A stretch of 64,000 nucleotides of DNA, from positions 10,041,501 to 10,105,500 of the forward strand of contig NC_092602.1 of the NCBI RefSeq assembly GCF_047663525.1, in the 5' to 3' direction. Source of the DNA: Anas platyrhynchos. Its lineage: Eukaryota > Chordata > Aves > Anseriformes > Anatidae. The notes below the pieces were generated by a model that was not told the DNA's origin, did no database searches, and worked only from the letters and a program-made list of their open reading frames with translations. Made by a program: the position numbers and the translations under genes. Positions 1 through 9,739 of the stretch are shown in pieces. Every line of letters begins with the position of its first letter. The stretch's first letter is position 1.

Positions 1-3000
1 GGGACTTCACGGGATGTGTTTGTGACTATGGGCCTTGAGGTTTGGTTGGGTTTCTGATGGTTTGTTTTGCCCTTGAATTGATTTCAAGAGAGACGCTGTG
101 TCTTTGGGCTTGCTGAGTCTGAAGGTGACAGCGTGTTTCAAGGACCTGGAGCACAGAGGTACGGTAAGCTCAGGACCGAGTCACCCTGAAAGGGCAGCTG
201 TAAACGTGCTCAGGGTGATGCAGTTCCAAGCAGGATCAATGGTCTGGCAGCAGAGGTAGGCCCAACATCAGAGTGGTATGGAGGGAAAGGCACCATGTCC
301 CTCGGGCTGTACGTGAAGGGCACGGAGTGACCTGCCTGATCCTCCTCCGTGGCCTTGTGTGCTGGGTGAGGTGGTTGCTGGATTGCAGACAGAGTGGTTG
401 TATCTGCTGTGTGGCCTCACGGACCACAGGGGACAGATAAGTCTCACTGGTAAAGGGAGTTTTATCCCACTTTTACACCAGTGGGTCCTCAGCTGACTTC
501 TGCTCTGCCAGTAGGTAAGCAAGGAGCAATGAAGAATCTGGTTTGCGTGGGCACTTCTGCAACAGTTTCTGTGGTTTTAAATATCTCGTTGTATTACATC
601 AGTCAGATGTGGGGGCAGAGCAGAAGGGAGGGGCGAAGAAAAGTGAGGAAAAATGAAGAAAAGTGCCATCCTGTTCAGTACAGAGGATTCTCCCAGGGCT
701 GAAGAGGGCAGGAGGAAAGAATGACAGACAAGCGTTTGACCAGCAGTTGAAAGGCAAACCCTAAAAAGAGCTGAGAGGAAACAGGAGGGAGTGATTCTGT
801 AGTAAAGGGGAAAAAAAGATTAAGATCTGACCTAGATACAAAGATCCCACCTCTTTCTAGGTCAGGAGAGGTAACGAGGAGAGGAAGATGTTCCAAGGAT
901 CACTCCAAAATTCTTCCTGGGCTTGAGCCCCCCTCTGTGAGGCTCAGTAGGACACAAGGTATCTGTTGCACCACCTGGGTGCCGGTGGCGTTGAGCACTG
1001 GGGAAGTGCCTTGTTCGCTGTGTCCCTGTTCTTTGGCTCCTTGCAGCGTTGGGTAAAAGCTAGAGGTGGAGGACGATGAGTGTGAAGTGATAGGTGAGCA
1101 TTAGATTCACCCACAAAAGACGTGGCTTTGCTCAGCGTTCAGCTTAGCAGCAGAATCTTGGCTCCCTCCGTGTGCAGGATCTGCCCTCCTCAGTTCTTTT
1201 TGGACACTTCTCCCCTGCCCCGTGAAGGATCAGCTCTTACTGTTGTCCATCCTGAAACAGAGGTACGGAGCTCAGCCGAACAATGTAATCTAATGATAAT
1301 CTGCCAGTAGGTGAAGGGTTTAAAAATATCAAGGCTGTTTTAGGAGAAATGGCAGAAGAATAGAACTAGGAGTAATAAAATGAAGTTGATAGAGGAAGAG
1401 TCACCCGAAAAGTCTCCTGGGAGGTCTGCTATGCTGAGGCATGGCCTTTTAGGATAAATGTGAGCCTTCCTATGAAACCATTCATAAATTATGTGAGCTG
1501 TTTGCTTTTAAAAGCTTTGTAGCAGAGACAGCCATCCATATCAAGTCACCTGTTAACTCCCGATATTTCCAGCCTCTTTTCTTTGCCTGCTGTGCCATAC
1601 TCTGATTACAAGGCTTTCTTACCCTGATGAGTTAAGCTTGGTTCCCCACACGATCTGTGCCAGCAAGGCTTGTTCTCTGTGGAACTTATTCACAAGAAAT
1701 TTGACAAAAATATTTCTTGATCAAAATTGAAACACTTTTACTTGAAGGTGGATGTCCTATAAATTTGTATGTTGGACTTGAAGTAAATAAAAATAAATAA
1801 ATTAATTAAAAATACTGCCAAATACTAGTTTAATTTTTGAAAGTGACTTGGGCACCTCACTTGTGGGCAATTTGACCCATTTGAATTCAGGTCCATTTAA
1901 ATTCTGAGCAAGGTTTGGATCATACATTCCTCCAGTCAGGCTTGGATCCCTGATTGTAACTGAATCCAGACCTTTGTGCTGAAGCTCTCCAGTGTGAACT
2001 GTGAAGGAAGAACACCCACGTGGACTCTGTTGATAAAACCTTTGGGTACTTGGGCGAGATAATTAAGTAATTTTTTTTTTTTTTTGTGGAAAAACGTATT
2101 TGACATTTGTTTTTTACTGGTCTTTAGAGACTGGCATTGAACACAAAAAAAAAAAAACCCACATGCAACATGAAAATAAATCTTTTATCTGTTGGCTTTC
2201 ATAAACAAGGCACACAATGCTTTTTTCCACTCCACAATTTGAGAAAACATTGATTTGATCCATTTAAGTGATGAATGCCCACAGAATAAAACCTTTTTTT
2301 TTTTTTTTCTTTTCCTGGAATGATGACCTTGGGCAGATTAGAGCAGCTAGGTAAGAAATCCAGCAAGTATTTATCAAAGGCTTCTAAGACAGTGCAAACT
2401 CTAGCGAGTTCAAAAGCGAGAGACTTTTAGTCTTCATACAACTGACAGGGTCATAACGTTTCAAGAATGCCAGGAATCTGTGTGGCTGTTCCATTAAACA
2501 CCCCTGATTAGTGAACGTGCTGATAAACTTCGAGAGTCAGAGGTCAACACTGTGGAGCCGAAGGTACCCCAGGTATCTGAAAATGTCTCCAGGATTCACG
2601 ATCCTCTTGCCCGGTTAACCCTTTCCATCACTCCACCCATGGAGGCTCAAAATGGAGTGTAAGTGTCCTTGGCAGCGTCTTCCAGGCGATTCTGCGGAGA
2701 TGTGAAGAGTTATTTTGAAAACGATGGAAAAATGACCTCAGGCACCTCCCATGGAAATGTTCTCGACAGCTGGCTGTTCTTTGATTTCAGCTCCAGCTCA
2801 TAGTTAATATATGTCTAAAATACCATGTTGCCACTGGCTCATCCAGCCTCTCTCCCATCAACTTCAGGTGATACAATGATGGCAGCAGGCTGTGCATTAA
2901 AATACCTCCAGAGCTATCAAATTGCAAAGAGGAATGCGATTTCAAAATACTCAGACAGGAACAGTCGCACCACCCCGTCACCATGTAAAGCTCTCCGCTT

Positions 3001-6000
3001 TGTTCGGGTTTCCCTGTAAGAGCTGCAGCTATACTCCCGCCAAGTGCCTGCAATGAGAAATTGGGAAATCCAGCAAATACAGGCTCTGTGCCCGACTGTC
3101 GCTTTCCAGGACCTTGGTTTATCTGCAGCACAGTCAGGAGGGTCCCAGGAAGGCTGAATTATCCCAGCAGGGTCCCAGCCCATTTTTCAGGCTATTGCCC
3201 TAACTGGCAAGCCCACCCCGATGCAGCGTGGACATTGCTTCTGTCTCAATCTCCCAGCCAGCAGCACAGGGCTCAGAGTTTAAGCAATCCTGCAATATAT
3301 GGCTTTTCATTCCACGCTCTGATTATGAGCTGCTGGAGGTACTGAGGATTCATCTCCTCCGCTGAGGGCCACAGCGTGACCCCATCAGTTTCTTTGAAAA
3401 TCAATAGGAAAATGTCGAGGAATGCAAAGGAAGCAGGAACAGTCAAAGTAAAGACAAGTGATGTCCTGTAATGGCTGTAATGATTCTGAAACACGCAAGG
3501 TCACAGATAATTAGGAACCTAATTCTCCTTTGAAAGAATCTGTCAAGTTACTTCCCTACCTCAAAAACAATCGCTGATTGATGTTATTTCTGGGCTAACA
3601 AACTCATTGAAGGTACTCTGAATGGAGGTTGTATGGCTCTTACTATCCAGGTGGGGTAAGGTAGTTGCAGCTGGAGAATAAAACCCAAGTAAGAGATTTT
3701 CATTGTTGTAGTAATGGTCTTAATGGGACCTGTTTCACAAAGATGCTAACGCTGCTGCAAGTGAGAGCCACAATGCAGCAGTTCTGTAAATCCAACCCTG
3801 AGAGGTTTCTGTGGGAGAGATCTCCCCATTTAGATCCCCCACTGTGCCGCAGATGTGAAGTGGGAATAAAAGACACGAGAACGGTGAGGCTGCACAGGGA
3901 GCAGGGAACAGCCTGCGGAGAGCCCAGAGCAGGTGGGGAAGCTGTGCAGGCATGAACTCAAGCTTTAACAGAAGAAAGCAGTCTGGGGTCTCATTCTCAG
4001 GGCTCTCAGTGTGTATCACAGCTAACCCATCAGGAAGGGTGTACTCTGCTCACGAGGTTGTATCTGGTAGGACTTTGAAGCCAGTTTGTGCCAATGTAGG
4101 CTCCAATGGGCTGTTCAGAGCTGCAAAGCAGGTGAGTTGGTAGCTAACACTGACAGACTTCCTCTCTACCACGTTTCTACCCCATTGCATCTTTTTGTTT
4201 GCTTTTTCACCTGTAATTGTAGAGAGTGAGGGAAGTGCTGGTCTCCTGTAGGAGAGAGGGAAAGGGTCTTATAATGCCCAGAGTGAGCAAGTTGGCTGAG
4301 ACGTGGGGCTCCTTTCCCCGGCCTCTGCATGTGCCTGGGCTGGCAGGACGCTCGCTGGAGCTTGTGGCAAGGGAGCTGTGGCCTGGGTCCAGAGCCAAAA
4401 CAACTTCCAAATAGCACAGATGCAAGGCAAATGTGGACTTCGGCACAAACGTGGGTGTTAGCTCCAAATATATAACAAAATTGACTCACGGCTCAAAGGC
4501 CAGGGCCACAACCAGTGAAATAGCAACCCCGCAACTCAAAGGCAAAAATTTGTTATTAGGGTAGGCAATGGACACAGGCAGAGCAAGGAAGAGGCTCTCA
4601 TCTAGGTGTAATTTTAAGAACACAGTAATTCTGAACTAAGTTCTGAGAACTTTCTGGTTATAAGGTGTCTTCATTTTCTTCAGCTTTTCACAGCTGCTTC
4701 AATCTCAGCTACGTCCTAGACTTGAGGGGAGATGGGAGGTTGTCCCTGAGCAAAGAGCAGCCCAGCTATGGCTCTTTAGGTAATCTTAACTTTAGAAACG
4801 TGGAATAGAGAAAAACTATAAGAAAGGATAAAACATAAAAATGCAATTAAGTTTTCAAGGTCCTGAATTCTGCCCCATCCTGGTTTGAGTGAGATGTGAA
4901 ATTCAGGCAAAGATGAGCTTTTGGCTGGCTCCACAAGGGATCAGCTGGCAGAGCTCTCGGCAGTGAGGGTTAAGCCCAACTAAGAGCAGAAATCCCAATT
5001 TCCAAACCCAGTAAAAACTGATTCAACAGCCAGATGAGATTTCTGCAAAGTGACAGCAAAGAATTTACCTCACCCCTAATTTACACAGCTCAGACACTTG
5101 GAAAGCAGACGTGAGTAATTAGGTATACAGTAAACTTTACAAGGCTGTCTAAACATGCCTGTATGGTTCTAAACTACAAAATACATATTTCCTCACATCC
5201 AGGTATCAATTTTAGCATTTTTTCCCCATGCTCTTTTGTTATCTATGTATCGTTTGAACAAGAACTTAAAAACTGCAAATATAGTCACTTATAGCCAATA
5301 CCCAGTGCAGACATGGCCAGGGCACACCTCAGTCTGTTCTGCCAGAACATTGTTGGGTTTCTGACAGGCCAGCTTGCATGTCTCCATGTTGCAGTATTAT
5401 AGATGGGACAGTAGTGTACGTATAGCTGGGGGACATGGAGTAGAGACTGCACGAGTGCCTCCAGGTGAGCTAGCTCATTTGGGAATTTATTAGCTTGGTT
5501 TTGGTGCCAGCACTGCTTGAGGCAGGTTAAGGTAGTAGCAGGTCCTCAGGGTGGAAAATGAGAAGCTGGACGCAGAGCAGGGCAAGAGCAAAGCCAGGTC
5601 TCTCAGGTGAAGTTCAACCACAGCTGGGAAAAGCGTGCAGGAGTTGGGGTGCTAGCTCAGCTCTCAGAAAACTTGTACATCAGCGTCCCTGTGGCAGTGA
5701 CTTCCCTGCTTCTCCCGGGAGGACAAGCTTTCCTCGGATGTTGAAGCATGCTGAGTCTGCTGATGGTTGGTGATCTTAGGGCATGTCTACACCAAAGTGG
5801 TGAGATTGCAACTTATGCAGATCTTTCTGCTCAGATAGGCTCCCACATGGGCTGCGCTACCCAGATCTCAGCTACTTGCTTGGAGACTGGGGCCTTGTGT
5901 GGCCATGGGTGGGTTGCTGTTAATTTGCAAGTAACCCCATGAAAGCAGCTGGGGTCTGTTCTCCCCCAGCCATACCCTCAGGCCTGCAGTGCAATTACAT

Positions 6001-7330
6001 GTGTGTGGGGGCACAGGTTTCAGATGGTCAGCATCATGTTGCCTTTTATTTTTTATTTATTTATTTTTCTGCTGTTTTGTTCTGTTATTGCAGGCTGCAT
6101 TTGGAGAGGAGCTGGACTGTGGATTGTTGTACATGCCAAACCTGGGCTGGGTTATACAGTGGCTGGTAGAAGACCAAACTAGAACACAGTATGTGTGTTT
6201 GGATTCTCTTGTTCTGTCCCTGTGGATCAATTCCCATACACACTGATCCCTTCTGCATCCCTTCATCAATTTTAAGAAAGCCGTAAAGTGAGCAGAAGTG
6301 CTGCAAGTGATAAATGGGCACTTTTAGCTCCACAGTCTCTTTACTCTGGTGTTTTTTCCCCATCATTTTAGTAGGTGAGCCTTTGTCCCTAATCAGTACT
6401 GCATGGATTGGCAGATATACATTGGATATATATGGGACTGAAGCCTGGATATTTTCTGATATAGAGCTTTGGTTATCTGTAACTTTGCCATTTCTCTTTG
6501 ATTAAAGGGTTGCTACCTAAGGGGAAAATGAAGCCAAGATCCTATGGTATATCATGTGTGTCCCCAACACCAGCAACTAATAGTATCTCATTTCAGTCAG
6601 CATTCACACTCTTTTGTCCCTTCTATTATTCAAATATATATATATATATATATATAATGTCTCATAAGGAGCACAAGCATGACTTGAACTCCAGCACAAA
6701 ATACTGAGTGCTGTTATTTCTCTGTATGCCATCGACTCCATCTCCTGCTTCCCAGCACTGAAGTATCTGGAGCCCAGATTTGTAGTCATGATTTCAGGCA
6801 CATTTTTGTGGCCTCATAGTTCTTGCTCAGTTTCAGAAGAGAAGAAAAACTATTTTAATAATTTGACCTGCATTTTCATCATTTCTAATGTCTGTGGCAT
6901 CCTTCCAGATGTGTTTCTGCCTGCCTGACCCCCCTGTCAATACTTATTAATTTCATGGCTATCTTTTCAAGTGTGTTTGGAAACAAACAGGAAAAAGTTA
7001 CTCTAGGGTCAAGAATGAACCCAAGGAAGCGGAATAGGAATGATCACGCTCCCTGCACGATCATTTGTGTTTCTGTAGGTTTTCCTACCTTGTTCTTACA
7101 AATACAGATCTGTTGAACATCCCTGCTTTAGCTGCTTAAATACCCGTGCCCTGAAATAACCGGGGTGTTTAAAAACTTGGGGCTCTACCACCAGCAGCAT
7201 CAGCGTGTAGATGCTTTCCCAGTGCTGTAGCATCCTTGGTCAAGTCAGCATAAAAAAAAAATAATCTAACTGCTGCTTTAAACCTAGAAACAAAATTTGT
7301 TTTTCTCTGAGAAAACCACAGAAGAGTCTC
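1..7330. other. Upstream intergenic region, no gene recognised
   Basis: No reading frame longer than about 115 codons occurs here, and none of the translated frames resembles a protein family I know. Overlapping short ORFs at 2787-3345 and 3665-4140 occur on both strands without splice-site support, so I treat them as chance. The stretch contains homopolymer T or A runs near 2070-2086, 2145-2157 and 2294-2309, an A/T-rich TAAA-type low-complexity patch near 1785-1812, and an AT dinucleotide repeat at 6632-6657. I looked for immunoglobulin lambda-type V or J segments, because IGL lies near TOP3B in several vertebrates, and saw none. Conserved noncoding elements could be present but cannot be recognised without alignment. 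Confidence 0.6.
6632..6657. repeat. (AT)n microsatellite
   Basis: An uninterrupted alternating A/T dinucleotide run of about 26 bases. It lies in gene-free sequence about 3 kb upstream of the TOP3B start. Such runs are typically length-polymorphic. Confidence 0.9.
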
Positions 7331-7379
7331 TTGGCTTTATTTAATATAAATATGTTTAATTTTGCCCCCATCCACGCAT

Positions 7380-7692
7380 CCGCAGAGCAGCGTATGCGGC
7401 CTTCTGCCCTTCCAGACGGGAACCTGAAGGAGCAGCGGGCAGACCTGGGGAGAGCCGGGCCCGGGGAGCGGGGCAGAGCCGGGCCCGGGGAGCGGGGCCG
7501 GGGCCCGGCTGAGGTGCGGGCCCGGGGCCAGGCCCCGCGCGGCCCCGGCCTGCCGCAGCCGCCGCCTCCGTCCCGCCCGCGGGCCCCGCCGGGCGCCGCC
7601 TGCCCGCGCCGCCACTGCTCCCTAGCGGGGAGCTGCCGGGGCTGCGGGGCCTGGCAGGCGCCGGCAGGCCGCTCTGCCCACCGACGGGCTGT
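7380..7692. promoter_or_regulatory. Isolated CpG-rich, GC-rich block upstream of TOP3B
   Basis: About 300 bases of very high GC content with many CpG dinucleotides, in otherwise AT-balanced sequence, ending abruptly in an AAAAT repeat. It contains runs of four G on the + strand and a 24-bp tandem duplication. CpG density like this usually marks a promoter or an unmethylated regulatory island. It lies about 2.0-2.3 kb upstream of the TOP3B ATG, separated from the main TOP3B island by CR1 fragments. Open frames cross it on both strands, as expected in stop-poor GC-rich DNA, and none looks like a protein family. The regulatory role is inferred from composition only. Confidence 0.4.
7451..7498. 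repeat. 24-bp perfect tandem duplication
   Basis: Two identical adjacent 24-bp units (7451-7474 and 7475-7498), each starting AGAGCCGGGCCCGGGG. The unit contains the palindrome CCGGGCCCGG, so each copy can fold on itself, and each copy carries two runs of four G. The duplication lies inside the isolated GC-rich block. Confidence 0.9.
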
Positions 7693-7694
7693 TT

Positions 7695-7720
7695 AAAATA
7701 AAATAAAATAAAATAAAATA
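7695..7720. repeat. (AAAAT)n microsatellite
   Basis: Five units of the AAAAT/AAATA pentanucleotide lie between the GC-rich block and the first CR1 fragment. An A-rich simple repeat next to a retroposon is common, but this one is separated from the CR1 end by about ten unrelated bases, so the link is uncertain. Confidence 0.85.
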
Positions 7721-7731
7721 GCAGCTAGAGG

Positions 7732-7983
7732 CACAGAAGGGCTGAGGGTGGCGGGGACCTCTGGGGCCGTCTGGTCCAACCGCTGCTCCAGCAGGGGCAC
7801 CCAGAGAAAGGTGCCCAGAGCTGTGCACACGCAGCTCTGGGAGATTTTGGAGGAAGGAGACGCCACAGCCTCCCTGGGCAGCCTGTGCCAGGGCTCTGGC
7901 ACCTGCATGGCACAGACGTGCTGCTGGCGGTCAGGAGGAAGCTCTCGCCTTTCAGTTCGTACCCATCTCCTCTACCCATCGTC
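7732..7983 (-). mobile_element. CR1 retroposon fragment (5'-truncated), minus strand
   Basis: Read on the minus strand, this matches the 3' portion of an avian CR1 LINE. On the + strand it begins CACAGAAGGGCTGAGGGTGG and continues through the recognisable blocks CTGGTCCAACC, CTGCTCCAGCAGGG, TGCCCAGAGCTGTG and CTCCCTGGGCAGCCTGTGCC. The 3' end of the element lies near 7732 and the 5' truncation near 7983. No reverse-transcriptase frame remains, so it is a dead copy. The identification comes from recognising the CR1 3' consensus pattern, and the subfamily is not determined. Confidence 0.85.
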
Positions 7984-8000
7984 AGAGTAACACGCTGTAG

Positions 8001-8083
8001 GTGACCCTGCTTGAGCAAGGGGGGTTGGACCAGATGATCTCTGGAGGTCCCTTCCAACCTCAACCATTCTGTGATTCTGTGAT
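8001..8083 (+). mobile_element. CR1 retroposon 3'-end fragment, plus strand
   Basis: This is the terminal part of a CR1 LINE in the sense direction, with the hallmark blocks GGTTGGACCAGATGATCTC, GGAGGTCCCTTCCAACCTC and a tail of two ATTCTGTG-type units ending near 8083. It begins about 18 bases after the oppositely oriented CR1 fragment. The two fragments overlap in the part of the element they represent (both contain the 3' end), so they are separate insertions rather than one element with an internal inversion. Confidence 0.9.
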
Positions 8084-9124
8084 CTGGGTCTGCTCAGCAC
8101 TGACCCTGGAGACAGCGATGGGGCAGCCTGGCACACAGGCCTCCTGCTGCCGTGGTGAAAGCATCCTCAGCATGAGAGGTGGAGAGGGAGAGGAAGAGGC
8201 CATGAGGGCGAGCACCCAGGGCAGCACCAGAAGTCCCGTACCTATGCTGATCTGTGGTTTGACCCTAAATGAGCAATAATGTGTTAATTCCCCACATTTG
8301 GTGTGCAGGCCAGCTGTGTGTTACACACACGTCTGGTTTGGCAGCATGTGTCTCCTCAGCGTCCATAGAAGGAGGCCAGACTGCTTGCACCTTGCAAAGC
8401 ACCCAGGCTGACATGGGATGCACCATTTGGTGCAAGTCTGGTGACAAAACTGCTCAAAAAGCGTGGTAGCACTCTTTGGCTCCAAAGCTGTGTCAAATAG
8501 CCCTTACAGAGATGACGCAGGAACCAGTGCCTGCCTGTTTGTGTGGGGACCCAGCTGGCATGGGGCAGGCCGGGAGTGTTCACATCGAGGGTGTGCAGGT
8601 GGGAGACTGTGGAGCTGCAGTGTTCGCTTCTGGGGAGCGGGAGGAGACTGGTACGGAGGTGTCTGTCAGAACAGCACATGGGCCAAGGAGAGCTGTGTAT
8701 TGCCTGGTCAGCAGGGACTCCTTTGGCTGGGTTGGTCTTGGTGTGTCCCGTTAAACCAGCTACATGTGTGTGTAGAAGGAGAGCAGAGCGCAGGGGCCCC
8801 CAGCACCCAGTCCCTCAGCCCCGCTCAGGAGAGCCCTGGCTGCCCCTCGCAGGTAAGCACAGGCCCGAGTTTGCACGTGTGTTGCGTGTTAAAGAAGAAA
8901 AGAGGCGTTGGATTTTGTACAGGGCTTTTAGTAGAGGAAATTGAAAAATATGTATCTGACATATCTGAAGACTCGGTTCCAACTCGCCTCCTGATTATTC
9001 CAGCTGCTCCCCAGATGTCAGAGGGAACCAGGCACCGAAACAGAGGAACGCATTTGTTTTAACAGGTCCTACCTTCAGTCATGCTAAAGAACAAAGAGCC
9101 CTGAGTTTGTCTCGGCTTTTCTTC
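8084..9124. other. Intergenic sequence with long but unsupported ORFs
   Basis: Three overlapping + strand reading frames occur here: 8463-9062 (199 codons), 8476-8754 and 8543-8944. Their translations show no family signature, and use of all three frames argues for chance. A good donor-like string, CAG|GTAAGC, occurs at 8850-8856 without a convincing paired acceptor. No other feature is seen. Confidence 0.5.
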
Positions 9125-9669
9125 CACTGGTAACGTGCACATCTACTGACCGCCCCCCAGCCTGCCCGCAGGTGAGCCGTTTCCCTTCACACAGGGCGGG
9201 ACGCGCGGGCTGGGGCTGCCGGGCCCCGCCGCTCCCCCGCTCCGCCAGGAGTCGCTGCCGCGGGGGGCGGCCCCTTCCCTTCCCTTCCTTCCCTTCCCCT
9301 CCCATCCTTTTCTTTTTCTTTTCCTTCCCCTTCCCTTCCGGAGCCGTGCCCCGGCAGCGCAAGGGGGGCCGCGGCCTCCCGCCCAGGTGCGGGGCGCCCC
9401 TCGCAGCGCCTCAGCGCTCCCCGAGCCCTCAGCGCCCCCCGCCGCCATTTCTCGGCCCGGGGCGCCGGAGCCCCGCGGAGCTGCGAGGTGTGTGTGAGGT
9501 GTGTGTGAGTGTAATCGCGGTTATGTGCTGCTCGACATGGTTTTGCAGCACGCCCGCACTGTGTTTTCTCCCCTCTAGGCCAACAGCGGGTTGTCCCCCG
9601 TGAGCTGCGTGCTGTGGCTGCAGGAGGCTGCACCGAGCCGCCGGGCGGTGCGGGGCTCGCCGGCCGAAG
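9125..9669 (+). promoter_or_regulatory. TOP3B: TOP3B CpG-island promoter and 5'UTR region
   Basis: A CpG-dense, GC-rich stretch runs up to and past the TOP3B start codon, as expected of a housekeeping promoter. No TATA box is evident. Human TOP3B has a noncoding first exon. Candidate donors for an equivalent exon are CAG|GTGCGG (exon end 9386) and GAG|GTGTGT (exon end 9487). A strong pyrimidine tract and CTAG acceptor follow, with the next exon starting at 9579. That would make 9579-9669 the 5'UTR part of the ATG exon. Exact transcription start sites cannot be fixed from sequence alone. Confidence 0.65.
9271..9339. repeat. 69-base polypyrimidine tract in the TOP3B promoter
   Basis: Sixty-nine bases that are all C or T except one A at 9304, built from CCCTT/CCTTT-like units. 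The opposite strand is an almost pure purine run. Homopurine-homopyrimidine tracts of this kind can adopt triplex (H-DNA) structure, and GGGAAGG-rich strands bind GAGA/SP-type factors. It lies 331-399 bases upstream of the TOP3B ATG, inside the CpG island. Confidence 0.85.
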
Positions 9670-9739
9670 ATGAGGACCGTGCTGATGGTCGCCGAGAAGC
9701 CTTCGCTGGCTCAGTCCATCGCCAAGATCCTTTCCAGGG
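9670..9739 (+). CDS. TOP3B: TOP3B coding exon 1 (residues 1-24)
   Basis: Encodes the start of the Toprim domain: [19 protein letters not shown] and onward. E9 and K10 belong to the conserved AEKPS motif of type IA enzymes. The exon ends after the first base of Gly24, and the donor is G|GTAGGA. The preceding acceptor at 9577-9578 implies that this exon begins with 5'UTR at about 9579. Confidence 0.95.

Noticed and set aside
7331-7696. 121-codon Arg/Gly/Pro-rich ORF with an apparent RGPGERGRAGPGERG repeat
   Set aside because: The repeat reflects the 24-bp GC-rich tandem duplication. Several frames are open at once and no homologous family is recognised.
7732-8083. Single CR1 with a twin-priming-type 5' inversion
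   Set aside because: Both halves contain the same 3'-end portion of CR1, and twin priming would give non-overlapping segments.
1-9000. Possible immunoglobulin lambda or VPREB-like segments upstream of TOP3B
   Set aside because: No V-domain Cys/Trp framework, J-segment FGxGT motif or recombination signal pair could be found.
9172-9633. ORFs of 143 (+) and 148 (-) codons across the TOP3B promoter
   Set aside because: They cross the pyrimidine tract and a predicted splice acceptor. Composition-driven, with no protein-like features.
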